Positions 31,141 through 39,943 of a stretch of 48,425 nucleotides of DNA are shown here, piece after piece. A program made the position numbers and the translations under genes. Each line of letters opens with the position of its first letter. Position 1 is the stretch's first letter. This DNA is from Jiangella anatolica (lineage in GTDB: Bacteria; Actinomycetota; Actinomycetes; Jiangellales; Jiangellaceae). The stretch covers positions 1-48,425 of the forward strand of contig NZ_POTW01000049.1 of assembly GCF_003236295.1 (NCBI RefSeq), given 5' to 3'. The notes beneath the pieces are model-generated. The model did no database searches. It saw nothing but the letters and a program-made list of their open reading frames with translations, and had not been told where the DNA came from.

Positions 31141-32757
31141 TCAGCAGACCTCGTCGACGTTCACCGCGCCGTCGGCGTCGTTCGGCGTCTCGGTGCTGCC
31201 CGGCGTCGCGCCCTCGTCCGGCGACTCCTCCGACTCCTCCGACTCCTCGGTCGGAGCGTCCGTCGGCGCGTCGTCCGTCGGCGCGTCGTCCGCCGGGGGC
31301 TCGGTCGCCGTGCCGGCCGGTCCTTCGGCGGCGTCCGGGTCCTCCGCCGGCGGCGGCGTCTCGGCGGGCGGGTTCAGCGAGTCCTGCACGAACTGGCGGA
31401 TCAGCTCGTAGTCGGGGTCGTGGTACTGGATGATGTCGTCGGTGAACGGCAGGCTGCGCAGGCCGCCGGCCTCCTGGACCTTCAGCGCCAGCTCGGCGAA
31501 GTCCGACAGTCGCGCCTGGGTGATGTCGGTCGACATGGTGTTCTCGGCCGCCGACGCGAGCGCCTGGTAGCGGGTCAGCAGCGTCCGCGGGTTGGCCTGC
31601 TCGGCGATCGCGCCGATGACGCAGCGCTGCCGGCGCATCCGCTCGTAGTCGTCAGAGACCGGGCCGGGGCCGCAGCGGGCGCGGGCGAACCAGAGCGCGT
31701 GGTAGCCGTCGAGATGCTGGTCGTCGCCGGGCTCGATCCAGCCCTTCGCCTCGGTGCAGCCGCCCCACTGCTCCTTGGTGCCGATCGGGATCCGGTACGG
31801 CACGTCGAGGTCGATGCCGTTGAGCGCGTCGACCAGGTACTGGAAGCCGCGCAGGTTGACCATGACGTAGTAGTGGAGGTCCAGCCCGAGCACCTCGCCG
31901 ACGACCAGCTTCATCGCCTCGGCGCCGGGGTCGGGGATGCCCTCGAAGAACTCCGGGAACTCGTATGGCACGAACCGGTACATCGAGGAGAGCCAGTAGT
32001 ACGCGTCCTCCTCAGGACCGCGGAAGCCGTCCGGGTACGCCTCGGCCAGCGGGGTGCCTGCCGGCATCGGCACGTTGAGCAGGTTGCGCGGCAACGAGAA
32101 CAGCGCGGTGTCGCCGGTCTCGGTGTTGATGCTGGCGACCATGATGGTGTCGGTGCGGGTCTCCTCGCGGCCGGGTCCGGCGTCGGAGCCGAGGATCAGC
32201 ACGTTGACCCGCTCCTGGCCGGCCCACGGGTCCTCGTCGGAGGAGTCCGGGACGGTGAGGCTCGGCGTGTCGTCGTCGGCGAAGACGTTGCCGATCAGGT
32301 CGCGCTGCGTGTACGCGTACCGGCTGCCGATGCTGAGCGGGCTGATCACCAGCGAGGCGACGACCACCACGATCAGCGCCGACAGCAGCCGCTGCGGCGC
32401 CCGCAGCCCGTGCGGCTGCAGCAGATACAGGCTGACCAGCGCGGTGAGCAGCCAGACGGCGGCGACGGCGATCAGGCCGGCGGTGATGAGGTTCAGCGTG
32501 CCGGTGTCGGTGCCGGCGTCGATCAGCCCGGACCGGCCGCTGCGCACGGCATAGACGGCGGCGCCCGCCGCCAGCAGCACGAACAGCACGACCATCGTCC
32601 AGCCGAGCTTCTTGCGGCCGGCCGAGATCAGCCCCGCGCCCGGGATCAGCGCGCCGACGCCGACCTGGCGCAGGAAGCGACGGTAGTCCGCCGGACTGAC
32701 GCCACCGCCGTGCCGGCGTCCCCGGCTCCGTCGACCGCCCCTCTCGTCGCTGCTCAT
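31141..32757 (-). CDS. LCP (LytR-CpsA-Psr) family cell-wall glycopolymer ligase
   Basis: A 538-residue membrane protein. It has a basic cytoplasmic start (RRSRGRRH) and three hydrophobic helices near 50-70, 86-112 and 123-143. An extracytoplasmic LCP domain covers about 180-400, with the signature VNVLILGSDAGPGREETRTDTIMVASIN (Arg and Asp that bind pyrophosphate and metal), FSLPRNLL, and DYERMRRQRCVIGAI. The last 100 residues are acidic and Pro/Thr-rich (PTDDAPTDDAPTDAPTEESEES). LCP enzymes transfer lipid-linked glycopolymers such as teichoic acid or arabinogalactan to peptidoglycan. Three membrane helices instead of one is seen in some actinobacterial members. Divergent from the XPB gene. 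Confidence 0.92.
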   Translation of the reverse strand: MSSDERGGRRSRGRRHGGGVSPADYRRFLRQVGVGALIPGAGLISAGRKKLGWTMVVLFVLLAAGAAVYAVRSGRSGLIDAGTDTGTLNLITAGLIAVAAVWLLTALVSLYLLQPHGLRAPQRLLSALIVVVVASLVISPLSIGSRYAYTQRDLIGNVFADDDTPSLTVPDSSDEDPWAGQERVNVLILGSDAGPGREETRTDTIMVASINTETGDTALFSLPRNLLNVPMPAGTPLAEAYPDGFRGPEEDAYYWLSSMYRFVPYEFPEFFEGIPDPGAEAMKLVVGEVLGLDLHYYVMVNLRGFQYLVDALNGIDLDVPYRIPIGTKEQWGGCTEAKGWIEPGDDQHLDGYHALWFARARCGPGPVSDDYERMRRQRCVIGAIAEQANPRTLLTRYQALASAAENTMSTDITQARLSDFAELALKVQEAGGLRSLPFTDDIIQYHDPDYELIRQFVQDSLNPPAETPPPAEDPDAAEGPAGTATEPPADDAPTDDAPTDAPTEESEESEESPDEGATPGSTETPNDADGAVNVDEVC

Positions 32758-32940
32758 CGCTGCCCGCCGCGTTCGTGCCCCCTACGCGGACTGCCTCCTT
32801 CGCCGGATCGGGACGTGCTGCCGATAGGTCGCGGGACATTGTGCCTCACGTCTCGAACTCCCGTGGAGCCGCCCGCGTTCCCGGCGCGTCCGGAGTGTCC
32901 GGATTCGTGATCGCCGCCGCCGGTGCGTGACAATGGGGCG

Positions 32941-34587
32941 GTGAACGACGGACCTCTGATCGTCCAGAGTGACAAGACGCTCCTCCTCGAGGTCGACCAC
33001 GAGCAGGCCGACGACTGCCGCCGCGCGATCGCGCCCTTCGCCGAGCTGGAGCGCGCCCCCGAACACGTGCACATGTATCGACTCACCCCGCTCGGCCTGT
33101 GGAACGCCCGGGCCGCCGGCCACGACGCCGAGCAGGTCGTCGACACACTGCTCAACTACTCCAGGTACCCCGTTCCGCACGCCCTGCTCGTCGACGTCGC
33201 CGAGACGATGGCCCGGTACGGCCGGCTGCGGCTGGAGAGCCACCCCGTCCACGGGCTGGTCCTCGTCAGCACCGACCGCGCAGTCCTCGAGGAGGTGCTG
33301 CGGTCCAAGCGGGTCGTTCCGCTGGTGGGCACCCGGCTCGACCCCGACACCGTCGTCGTGCACCCGTCCGAGCGCGGCAACCTCAAGCAGGCGCTGGTCA
33401 AGCTGGGCTGGCCGGCCGAGGACAGCGCCGGCTACGTCGACGGCGAGGCGCACCCGATCGCGCTGGCCGAGGACGGCTGGACGCTGCGGCCGTACCAGCG
33501 CGAGGCGGCCGACGGCTTCTGGCACGGCGGTTCCGGCGTGGTCGTGCTGCCCTGCGGCGCGGGCAAGACGCTGGTCGGCGCCGCCGCGATGGCCCGGGCC
33601 GGCGCCACCACGCTGATCCTGGTGACGAACACCGTCGCGGCCCGGCAGTGGCGCGACGAGTTGGTCAAGCGCACCAGCCTCACCGAGGACGAGATCGGCG
33701 AGTACTCCGGCCAGAAGAAGGAGGTCCGCCCGGTCACGATCGCCACCTACCAGGTGCTGACCACCCGGCGGAAGGGCGTCTACCCGCACCTGGAGCTGCT
33801 CGACGCCCGCGACTGGGGCCTCATCGTCTACGACGAGGTGCACCTGCTGCCGGCGCCGATCTTCCGGATGACGGCGAACCTGCAGGCCCGGCGCCGGCTC
33901 GGCCTGACGGCGACGCTGGTGCGCGAGGACGGCCGCGAGGACGACGTGTTCACGCTGATCGGCCCGAAGCGCTACGACGCGCCCTGGAAGGAGATCGAGA
34001 ACCAGGGCTGGATCGCCCCGGCCGACTGCGTCGAGGTCCGCGTCACCCTGTCCGACGGCGAGCGGCTGGCCTACGCGACGGCCGAGCCGGACGAGCGCTA
34101 CCGGCTGGCGTCGTGCACCGACGCCAAGACCCGCGTCGTCGAGAGCCTGGTCAAGCGGCACGCCGGCGAGCAGATGCTGGTCATCGGCCAGTACCTGGAG
34201 CAGCTGGACGAGATCGGCGAGCGGCTCGACGCGCCGGTCATCAAGGGCGAGACGACGGTGCGCGAGCGGCAGCGGCTGTTCGACGCCTTCCGCGCCGGCG
34301 AGGTGCGCACGCTGGTCGTCAGCAAGGTGGCGAACTTCTCCATCGACCTGCCCGAGGCCAGCGTCGCCATCCAGGTGTCCGGCACGTTCGGCTCGCGGCA
34401 GGAGGAGGCACAGCGGCTCGGCCGGATCCTGCGGCCCAAGTCCGACGGCCGCACCGCCCGGTTCTACTCGGTGATCGTCCGCGACACCGTCGACCAGGAC
34501 TACGCCCAGCACCGTCAGCGCTTCCTCGCCGAGCAGGGCTACGCCTACCAGATCGCCGACGCCGAGGACCTCCTCCGCGAGAGCTGA
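32941..34587 (+). CDS. XPB-type DNA repair helicase
   Basis: A 548-residue superfamily 2 helicase of the bacterial XPB (ERCC3-like) type. The N-terminal damage-recognition region is residues 1-180 (LIVQSDKTLLLEVDHEQADDCRRAIAPFAELERAP...). Walker A is LPCGAGKTLVG near 202-212, motif II is VYDEVHLLPAP near 296-306 (DEVH), motif III is LGLTATLVREDG, and motif VI is EEAQRLGRILRPKSDGR near 486-502. The GTG at 32941 is the start that matches the family N-terminus. Bacterial XPB acts as an ATP-dependent DNA helicase in repair. Its usual partner gene, the helicase-associated protein, is at 23660 and not adjacent here. Confidence 0.96.
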   Translation: MNDGPLIVQSDKTLLLEVDHEQADDCRRAIAPFAELERAPEHVHMYRLTPLGLWNARAAGHDAEQVVDTLLNYSRYPVPHALLVDVAETMARYGRLRLESHPVHGLVLVSTDRAVLEEVLRSKRVVPLVGTRLDPDTVVVHPSERGNLKQALVKLGWPAEDSAGYVDGEAHPIALAEDGWTLRPYQREAADGFWHGGSGVVVLPCGAGKTLVGAAAMARAGATTLILVTNTVAARQWRDELVKRTSLTEDEIGEYSGQKKEVRPVTIATYQVLTTRRKGVYPHLELLDARDWGLIVYDEVHLLPAPIFRMTANLQARRRLGLTATLVREDGREDDVFTLIGPKRYDAPWKEIENQGWIAPADCVEVRVTLSDGERLAYATAEPDERYRLASCTDAKTRVVESLVKRHAGEQMLVIGQYLEQLDEIGERLDAPVIKGETTVRERQRLFDAFRAGEVRTLVVSKVANFSIDLPEASVAIQVSGTFGSRQEEAQRLGRILRPKSDGRTARFYSVIVRDTVDQDYAQHRQRFLAEQGYAYQIADAEDLLRES

Positions 34588-34599
34588 CCGGAAATTCGG

Positions 34600-34628
34600 T
34601 GGACACGGTGCGGTACGCGAACTAGGGT
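34600..34628 (+). promoter_or_regulatory. Consensus-like housekeeping sigma promoter upstream of HelD
   Basis: -35 TGGACA (34600-34605) and -10 TAGGGT (34623-34628) are separated by 17 nt, close to the actinobacterial housekeeping consensus. Transcription would begin near 34635, giving a leader of about 70 nt before the HelD start at 34707. Confidence 0.68.
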
Positions 34629-34706
34629 CTTGTGCCCTTCGCGACCGGACCGGATCACCGGGCCGTCGGAAAGCCCCATCTTCCGCCGAGCCCCTGGAGG
34701 CCGCCC

Positions 34707-36686
34707 GTGTCCGCCGACCCCGTCCTGCAGTCCGAGCGCGAGCACCTGCGCCGCGCCCGGGCCGACCTCCAGGCCATGCGTGAGCACACGCTGTCGCTGA
34801 CGGCACAGAGCGCGGACCACGTCTCCACCGAGTACCTCAAGGCCTCGCTCTACCGGCGGGCCAAGGCGCTGGAGGACGATCCGACGCTGCCGCTGTTCTT
34901 CGGCCGCATCGACCACGGCAGCAGCGAGACGTTTCACATCGGCCGCCGGCACGTCATGGACGGCCACGGCGACCCGATGGTGGTCGACTGGCGGGCGGAC
35001 GTGTCCCGCGCCTTCTACCGGGCCACGCGCGACGACCCGCACGGCGTCACGCTGCGCCGCCGCTACGGGTTCGCCGGCGGCGAGCTGACGTCCTACGAGG
35101 ACGAGCATCTGCTCGACCCGGGCGAGGCCGACGTCACCAGCCGGATCCTCACCGAGGAGATCGAGCGGCCGCGCGTCGGGCCGATGCGCGACATCGTCGC
35201 GACCATCCAGCCCGAGCAGGACGAGGTGGTCCGGGCCGGCCTGGACACGACGGTGTGCGTGCAGGGCGCGCCGGGCACCGGGAAGACCGCCGTCGGGCTG
35301 CACCGTGCCGCCTACCTGCTGCACACGTACCGCGAGCGGCTGGCCCGCACCGGCGTGCTCGTGATCGGCCCGAACCAGGCCTTCCTGCACTACATCGCCC
35401 AGGTCCTGCCGACGCTCGGCGAGGTCGACGTCCGCCAGGTCACCGTCGCCGAGCTGGTCGACGGCGTGCCGATCCGCGGCGCCGACGACCCGGAGACGGC
35501 GACGCTCAAGGGCGGCGCCCGGATGAGCGATGTCATCCGCAACGCGATCTGGTCGCACCTCGCCGAGCCCACGGAGACGCTCTACGTCACCCGCGGCACC
35601 CGGCGCTGGCGGGTCCCGGTGCACGAGGCCGCCGACGCGATCCGGACGCTGCGCGAGCGCGGCGACGGCTACACGACGGCGCGGGCGCTGCTCGGCCAGC
35701 GGCTGGCGCACCGGATCCTGCTGCGGATGGAGGCGGCCGGCGAGATCACCGACGACCGGGTCCAGAACGCCGTCGCCCGATCCCGGCCGGTGAAGGACTA
35801 CGTCGACCGGCTGTGGCCGGCGCTGGACCCGGTGAAGCTGGTCATGCGGCTGCTCAGCGAGCCGGAGCTGCTGGCGGCGGCCGCCGACGGGATCCTCGAC
35901 GCCGACGAGCAACGGACGCTGCTGTGGCGCAAGCCCGCCCGCGGCCCGAAGACGGCGCCGTGGTCGCACGCCGACGCCGTCCTGGTCGACGAGGCGCGGG
36001 CGGCGCTGGAGCGGGTCCCCGGCGTCGGGCACGTCGTACTGGACGAGGCGCAGGATCTGTCCCCGATGGAGCTGCGCGCGGTCGGCCGCCGCGCCGGCAC
36101 CGGCTCGCTGACCGTCCTCGGCGACATCGCCCAGGGCACCACCCCGTGGGCGACGCCGTCCTGGCCGGAGGCCCTGCGCCACCTCGCCCGCGACGACGCG
36201 CACCTGGAGATCCTGCGCAAGGGCTACCGCGTCCCGGCCGCCGTCGTGGAGTTCGCCGGCCGGCTGCTGCCGGTGATCGCGCCCGGCATCGCGCCGCCGG
36301 AGCCGGTCCGGTCCAATCCTGGCCGCCTCGCCATCGTCCGGGCCGACGACCCAGGCGCGGTCGTCGGGGCCGTGGCCGACGTGGCCGCCCGGGAGGGCTC
36401 GGTCGGCGTCATCGTCGCCGACGCCGCCGTCGCGGAGACCGCCGCCGCGCTGGACCGGGCCGGGATCGCCCACGGCCAACTGGCCGACGACCACCGGGTC
36501 ACGCTGGTGCCGGCCACCCTCGCCAAGGGCCTGGAGTACGACCACGTCGTCGTCGCCGAGCCGGCCGCCATCGTCGCGGCCGAGCCGGCGGGGCTTCGCC
36601 GGCTCTACGTCGTGCTCACCCGGGCGGTCTCGTCGCTCACCGTCGTGCATCGCGAGCCGCTGCCCGATCCACTGACTCACCAGTAG
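34707..36686 (+). CDS. HelD-family RNA polymerase recycling ATPase
   Basis: A 659-residue superfamily 1 ATPase of the HelD family. The N-terminal coiled coil QSEREHLRRARADLQAMREHTLSL is the arm that enters the RNA polymerase secondary channel in characterised HelD. The next segment (YLKASLYRRAKALEDDPTLPLFFGRID) and MVVDWRADVSRAFYRAT are HelD signatures. Walker A is VQGAPGTGKTAVGLHRAAYLL near 183-203, Walker B is VVLDEAQDLSPMEL near 444-457, and VTLVPATLAKGLEYDHV near 595-611 is the C-terminal SF1 motif. GTG 34707 follows GGAGG (34696-34700) with a 6-nt spacer; the frame is open further upstream, but that part would lie before the promoter. Some actinobacterial members (HelR) confer rifampicin tolerance. 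No rifampicin-associated element was found upstream. Confidence 0.93.
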   Translation: MSADPVLQSEREHLRRARADLQAMREHTLSLTAQSADHVSTEYLKASLYRRAKALEDDPTLPLFFGRIDHGSSETFHIGRRHVMDGHGDPMVVDWRADVSRAFYRATRDDPHGVTLRRRYGFAGGELTSYEDEHLLDPGEADVTSRILTEEIERPRVGPMRDIVATIQPEQDEVVRAGLDTTVCVQGAPGTGKTAVGLHRAAYLLHTYRERLARTGVLVIGPNQAFLHYIAQVLPTLGEVDVRQVTVAELVDGVPIRGADDPETATLKGGARMSDVIRNAIWSHLAEPTETLYVTRGTRRWRVPVHEAADAIRTLRERGDGYTTARALLGQRLAHRILLRMEAAGEITDDRVQNAVARSRPVKDYVDRLWPALDPVKLVMRLLSEPELLAAAADGILDADEQRTLLWRKPARGPKTAPWSHADAVLVDEARAALERVPGVGHVVLDEAQDLSPMELRAVGRRAGTGSLTVLGDIAQGTTPWATPSWPEALRHLARDDAHLEILRKGYRVPAAVVEFAGRLLPVIAPGIAPPEPVRSNPGRLAIVRADDPGAVVGAVADVAAREGSVGVIVADAAVAETAAALDRAGIAHGQLADDHRVTLVPATLAKGLEYDHVVVAEPAAIVAAEPAGLRRLYVVLTRAVSSLTVVHREPLPDPLTHQ

Positions 36687-36810
36687 CGATACGATGGGCA
36701 TGCCCGCGAAGGGCTACATTCTGTGTATTGTCTGCACGGCGTGACGGGGTCATCGGCACCCCCCGAAACATCGCTCGACAGCGAGCGACGGCACTGCCTG
36801 GGGAGGGCGC

Positions 36811-36870
36811 ATGGCATCTGACTTCGACCTGGCACGAGCCGGACGCGGCGCCCTGGGAACCCACCGGTGA
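36811..36870 (+). CDS. Short leader ORF coupled to the acyl-CoA reductase gene (19 residues)
   Basis: ATG 36811 follows a strong GGGGAGGG site (36800-36806) and opens a 19-codon frame starting MASDFDLARAGRG. Its TGA (36868-36870) overlaps the GTG start of the acyl-CoA reductase gene (GTGA). The reductase has no good ribosome binding site of its own, so its translation probably depends on ribosomes finishing this leader. No family resemblance; a regulatory role is inferred only from the arrangement. Confidence 0.55.
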   Translation: MASDFDLARAGRGALGTHR

Positions 36871-39161
36871 GCGCCGCCACGGCCAGCGGAGGACACTCGA
36901 TCTTGCACGGCGCACACGTTCTGCTCACCGGCGCGACCGGCTTCGTCGGACAGGCGCTGCTGGAGAAGCTGCTGTCCAGCTACCCCGACACCCGGGTCAG
37001 CCTGATCGTGCGCCCGCGCGGCGCACTGAGCGCTCAGGACCGCATCGACCGGCTGTCCCGCAAGCCCGTCTTCGGCCCCTGGCGCAAGGCCGTCGGCGAG
37101 GACGAGGCGGAGCGGCAGTACCGCGAGCGGGTCACCGTCCTCGAGGGCGATCTCGGCGAGCTTCCGCCGCTGCCCGGTGACGTCGACGTCGTCATCCACT
37201 CCGCGTCGACGGTCTCCTTCGACCTGCCGATCGACGAGGCGTTCGCCTCCAACGTGTCCGGTCCGGAGTCGCTGTACAGCGCGCTGCTGGCCGGCGGCGC
37301 CGACCCGCACGTCGTGCACGTCTCCACCGGCTACGTCGCCGGACTGCGCAAGGGCATCGCCGAGGAGCGCAGCCTCGAGCACGAGGTCGACCGCGTCGCC
37401 GAGCTCGCCTACGCACGGACTGCCCGGCCCGACGTCGAGCGGCTGTCCCGCAACCCGCGGCTGCTGCGCCGACTGCTCACCGAGGCGCAGGAGCAGCACC
37501 GCCGGGCCGGCGCGAGCGTCGTCACCGATGCCGCCGAGCAGGCCCGGCAGGACTGGGTCCGGGCCGAGCTGATCGAGGCCGGCCGCACGCGCGCGCAGAG
37601 CCTGGGCTGGCCCGACGTCTACACGTTCACCAAGGCGCTGGGCGAGCGCGTCGCCGAGGACCTCTGGGCCGGCAACGGCCACCGCCTCACGATCGTCCGG
37701 CCGACCATCATCGAGTCGTCGCTCAAGCACCCGTTCCCGGGCTGGATCGACGGCTTCAAGGTCGCCGACCCGCTGATCGCCGCCTACGGCCGCGGCCTGC
37801 TGCCGGAGTTCCCGGCGCTGGCCGACACCGTGCTCGACGTCATCCCGGTCGACTTCGTCGTCAACGCCGCGCTGGCCGCGGCCGCCGCGCCACCGCCGGC
37901 CGGCGAGGCGCAGTACTTCCAGGTCAGCTCCGGCATCACCAACCCGCTGCCGTTCGGCCGGCTGCTGCGGCTGGTGCACGAGTACTTCGAGGCCAACCCG
38001 CTCAAGGACGCCAAGGGCCTGGTCGCCGTCCCGTCGTGGTCGTTCCCGCACCGCGGGGTCGTCGAGCGGGCGCTGCGCCGCCGCGAGCGCGTCGTCGACC
38101 TCGCCGACAAGGCCGTCGACCGGCTGCCGCCGAGCGAGCGGTCGCGCAAGTGGATCTCCACCATCTACCGGGCCCGGCGCGACCTCGACACGCTGCGCAA
38201 GTTCACCTCGCTGTACCAGCCTTACACCGAGACCGAGGTCATCTTCGACGACGCCCGGCTGCGGACGCTGCACGCGGCGCTGCCCGACGACCGCAAGGCC
38301 GACCACGGCTTCGACGTCACCGAGATCGACTGGGCGCACTACCTGCAGAAGATCCACATCCCCGGCGTGCCCGGCCTGACCCGCGGCAGCGGCGGCGACG
38401 AGCGCGCCGGCGGCCCGACGCCGCTGGAGCTGCCCCAGCGCACCGACGTGATGGCCGTCTTCGACCTGCAGAAGACCGTCGCCGCGGCGACGCTGGTCGA
38501 GCACTACGTGTGGATCGAGCTGGCCGCCAAGCCGCTGTCGCGGTGGCCGGTCGTGCTGAGCAACCTGGTCGCGCTGGGCCCGCGCTACCTGCAGGCCGAA
38601 CGGCGCGACCGCGGCGACTTCATCCGCACCTTCATGCGCCGCTACGAGGGCGTCAACGAGAACGAGCTGCGCAAGGTGATCGCCGACGAGGTGACGGTGT
38701 CGCTGCACCGTGGCCTGTTCGAGCAGGCGCTGGAGCGGATCAAGGCGCACCGCGCGGCCGGGCACCGCACCGTCCTGCTCACCGGCGAGATCGACGTGTT
38801 CGTCGAGCCACTGGCGCCGCTGTTCGACGTCATGGTGGCCGGCAAGATGGAGTCCGATGAGGACGGCCGCTGGACCGGGCACCTGGCCACGCCACCCCTG
38901 GTCGGCGAGGCGCGCGCGGCCTGGCTGCGCCGCTACGCGCGGACCGAGGGCCTGGACCTCACCGCCTCCTACGCCTACGGCGACAGCTACGCCGACCGCT
39001 CCTGGCTGGAGGCGGTCGGCCACCCGAACGCCGTCAACCCCGACGCCAGCCTCTACCGGTACGCCAAGTCCAAGCGCTGGCCGGTGCACAGCTGGACCAC
39101 GACTGCCGAGGGCCGGCTGTCGCCGGTCGTGCGCAGCGTCCGCGGAGCACGACGGGCATGA
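36867..39161 (+). CDS. Fatty acyl-CoA reductase fused to a degenerate HAD-IB domain
   Basis: A 764-residue two-domain protein. Residues about 15-490 form an alcohol-forming fatty acyl-CoA reductase (NAD-binding 4/male-sterility type): VLLTGATGFVGQALLEKLL near 17-35, VIHSASTVSFD, VVHVSTGYVAG, and the catalytic Tyr-x-x-x-Lys in VYTFTKALGER near 250-260. This domain would reduce long-chain acyl-CoA to fatty alcohol. Residues about 525-745 form a HAD-IB domain: motif I VFDLQKTVA near 530-538, HRTVLLTGEID as motif II, AYGDSYADRSWLEAVGHPNAVNPD as motif IV. Motif I is D-L-Q-K-T and not D-x-D-x-T, so the second catalytic Asp is missing and phosphatase activity is doubtful. First gene of an ether-lipid operon; its stop overlaps the next ATG. 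Confidence 0.92.
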   Translation: MSAATASGGHSILHGAHVLLTGATGFVGQALLEKLLSSYPDTRVSLIVRPRGALSAQDRIDRLSRKPVFGPWRKAVGEDEAERQYRERVTVLEGDLGELPPLPGDVDVVIHSASTVSFDLPIDEAFASNVSGPESLYSALLAGGADPHVVHVSTGYVAGLRKGIAEERSLEHEVDRVAELAYARTARPDVERLSRNPRLLRRLLTEAQEQHRRAGASVVTDAAEQARQDWVRAELIEAGRTRAQSLGWPDVYTFTKALGERVAEDLWAGNGHRLTIVRPTIIESSLKHPFPGWIDGFKVADPLIAAYGRGLLPEFPALADTVLDVIPVDFVVNAALAAAAAPPPAGEAQYFQVSSGITNPLPFGRLLRLVHEYFEANPLKDAKGLVAVPSWSFPHRGVVERALRRRERVVDLADKAVDRLPPSERSRKWISTIYRARRDLDTLRKFTSLYQPYTETEVIFDDARLRTLHAALPDDRKADHGFDVTEIDWAHYLQKIHIPGVPGLTRGSGGDERAGGPTPLELPQRTDVMAVFDLQKTVAAATLVEHYVWIELAAKPLSRWPVVLSNLVALGPRYLQAERRDRGDFIRTFMRRYEGVNENELRKVIADEVTVSLHRGLFEQALERIKAHRAAGHRTVLLTGEIDVFVEPLAPLFDVMVAGKMESDEDGRWTGHLATPPLVGEARAAWLRRYARTEGLDLTASYAYGDSYADRSWLEAVGHPNAVNPDASLYRYAKSKRWPVHSWTTTAEGRLSPVVRSVRGARRA

Positions 39162-39943
39162 ACGGGCCGCTGCTCACCGGCCGGGCGCTGATCACCGGCG
39201 GGACGTCGGGCATCGGCCTCGCGTTCGCGCAGGCGCTGGGCGCGCGCGGCTGCGACCTGGTCCTGGTGGCCCGCGACAAGGACCGGCTGGAGAGCACCGC
39301 CGAGGACCTGCGCCGGCGCCACGGTGTCGACGTCGAGGTGCTGCCGGCCGACCTCGCCGACCGTGCGCAGGTCGACACCGTCGCCGACCGGCTGGCCGAC
39401 GACGACTCCCCGATCGAGGTCTTCGTCAACAACGCCGGCAAGGGCGTGCACGCTCGCCTGGTGACGGACGACACCAGCGAGCACGAGCAGGCGATCGACC
39501 TGATGATCACCGCGGTCCTGGTGCTCGGCGCGGCCGCCGCGCGCACGATGCGCGAGCGCGGGCACGGCGTCATCGTCAACGTGTCGTCGGTCGCCGGGCT
39601 GATCACGATGGGCGGCTACTCGGCGATCAAGTCATTCGTCCGGACCTACTCCGAGAGCCTGTCGCTGGAGCTGGCCGGCGCCGGTGTGCAGGTCACGGCG
39701 CTGCTGCCGGGCTGGGTGCGCACCGAGTTCCACCAGCGGGCCGGCATCAGGACCGGCTCCATCCCGTCGTCGCTGTGGCTCGACCCGGACCAGGTGGTGG
39801 CCGGCTGCCTGGCCGATGTCGAGAAGAAGCGGGTCCGTTCGGTACCGTCAGCACGGTTCAAGGTCCTGGCCTGGCTGGCCGAGCACGCCCCTCGGGCGGC
39901 GGTGCGCAAGGTCACGGCACGACTGGTGAGCGGGCGACGATGA
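39158..39943 (+). CDS. Short-chain dehydrogenase/reductase, putative acyl/alkyl-DHAP reductase
   Basis: A 261-residue classical SDR. The cofactor motif is ALITGGTSGIGLAFAQALG near 8-26, with NNAGKG near 91-96, the catalytic Ser in VNVSSVAG near 145-152, and the catalytic Tyr-Lys in GGYSAIKSF near 158-166. NADPH use is suggested by basic residues after the second strand (VARDKDRLES). ATG 39158 overlaps the acyl-CoA reductase stop and its own stop overlaps the acyltransferase start (both ATGA). Between an acyl-CoA reductase, an acyltransferase and alkyl-DHAP synthase, the expected reaction is reduction of the keto group of alkyl- or acyl-DHAP to the glycerol-3-phosphate form. That is an inference from context. 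The animal enzyme for this step (DHRS7B/PexRAP) is also an SDR. Confidence 0.88.
   Translation: MNGPLLTGRALITGGTSGIGLAFAQALGARGCDLVLVARDKDRLESTAEDLRRRHGVDVEVLPADLADRAQVDTVADRLADDDSPIEVFVNNAGKGVHARLVTDDTSEHEQAIDLMITAVLVLGAAAARTMRERGHGVIVNVSSVAGLITMGGYSAIKSFVRTYSESLSLELAGAGVQVTALLPGWVRTEFHQRAGIRTGSIPSSLWLDPDQVVAGCLADVEKKRVRSVPSARFKVLAWLAEHAPRAAVRKVTARLVSGRR

Noticed and set aside
34587-34707. Rifampicin-associated element upstream of HelD
   Set aside because: I looked for a long inverted repeat of that type and found only a plain promoter.
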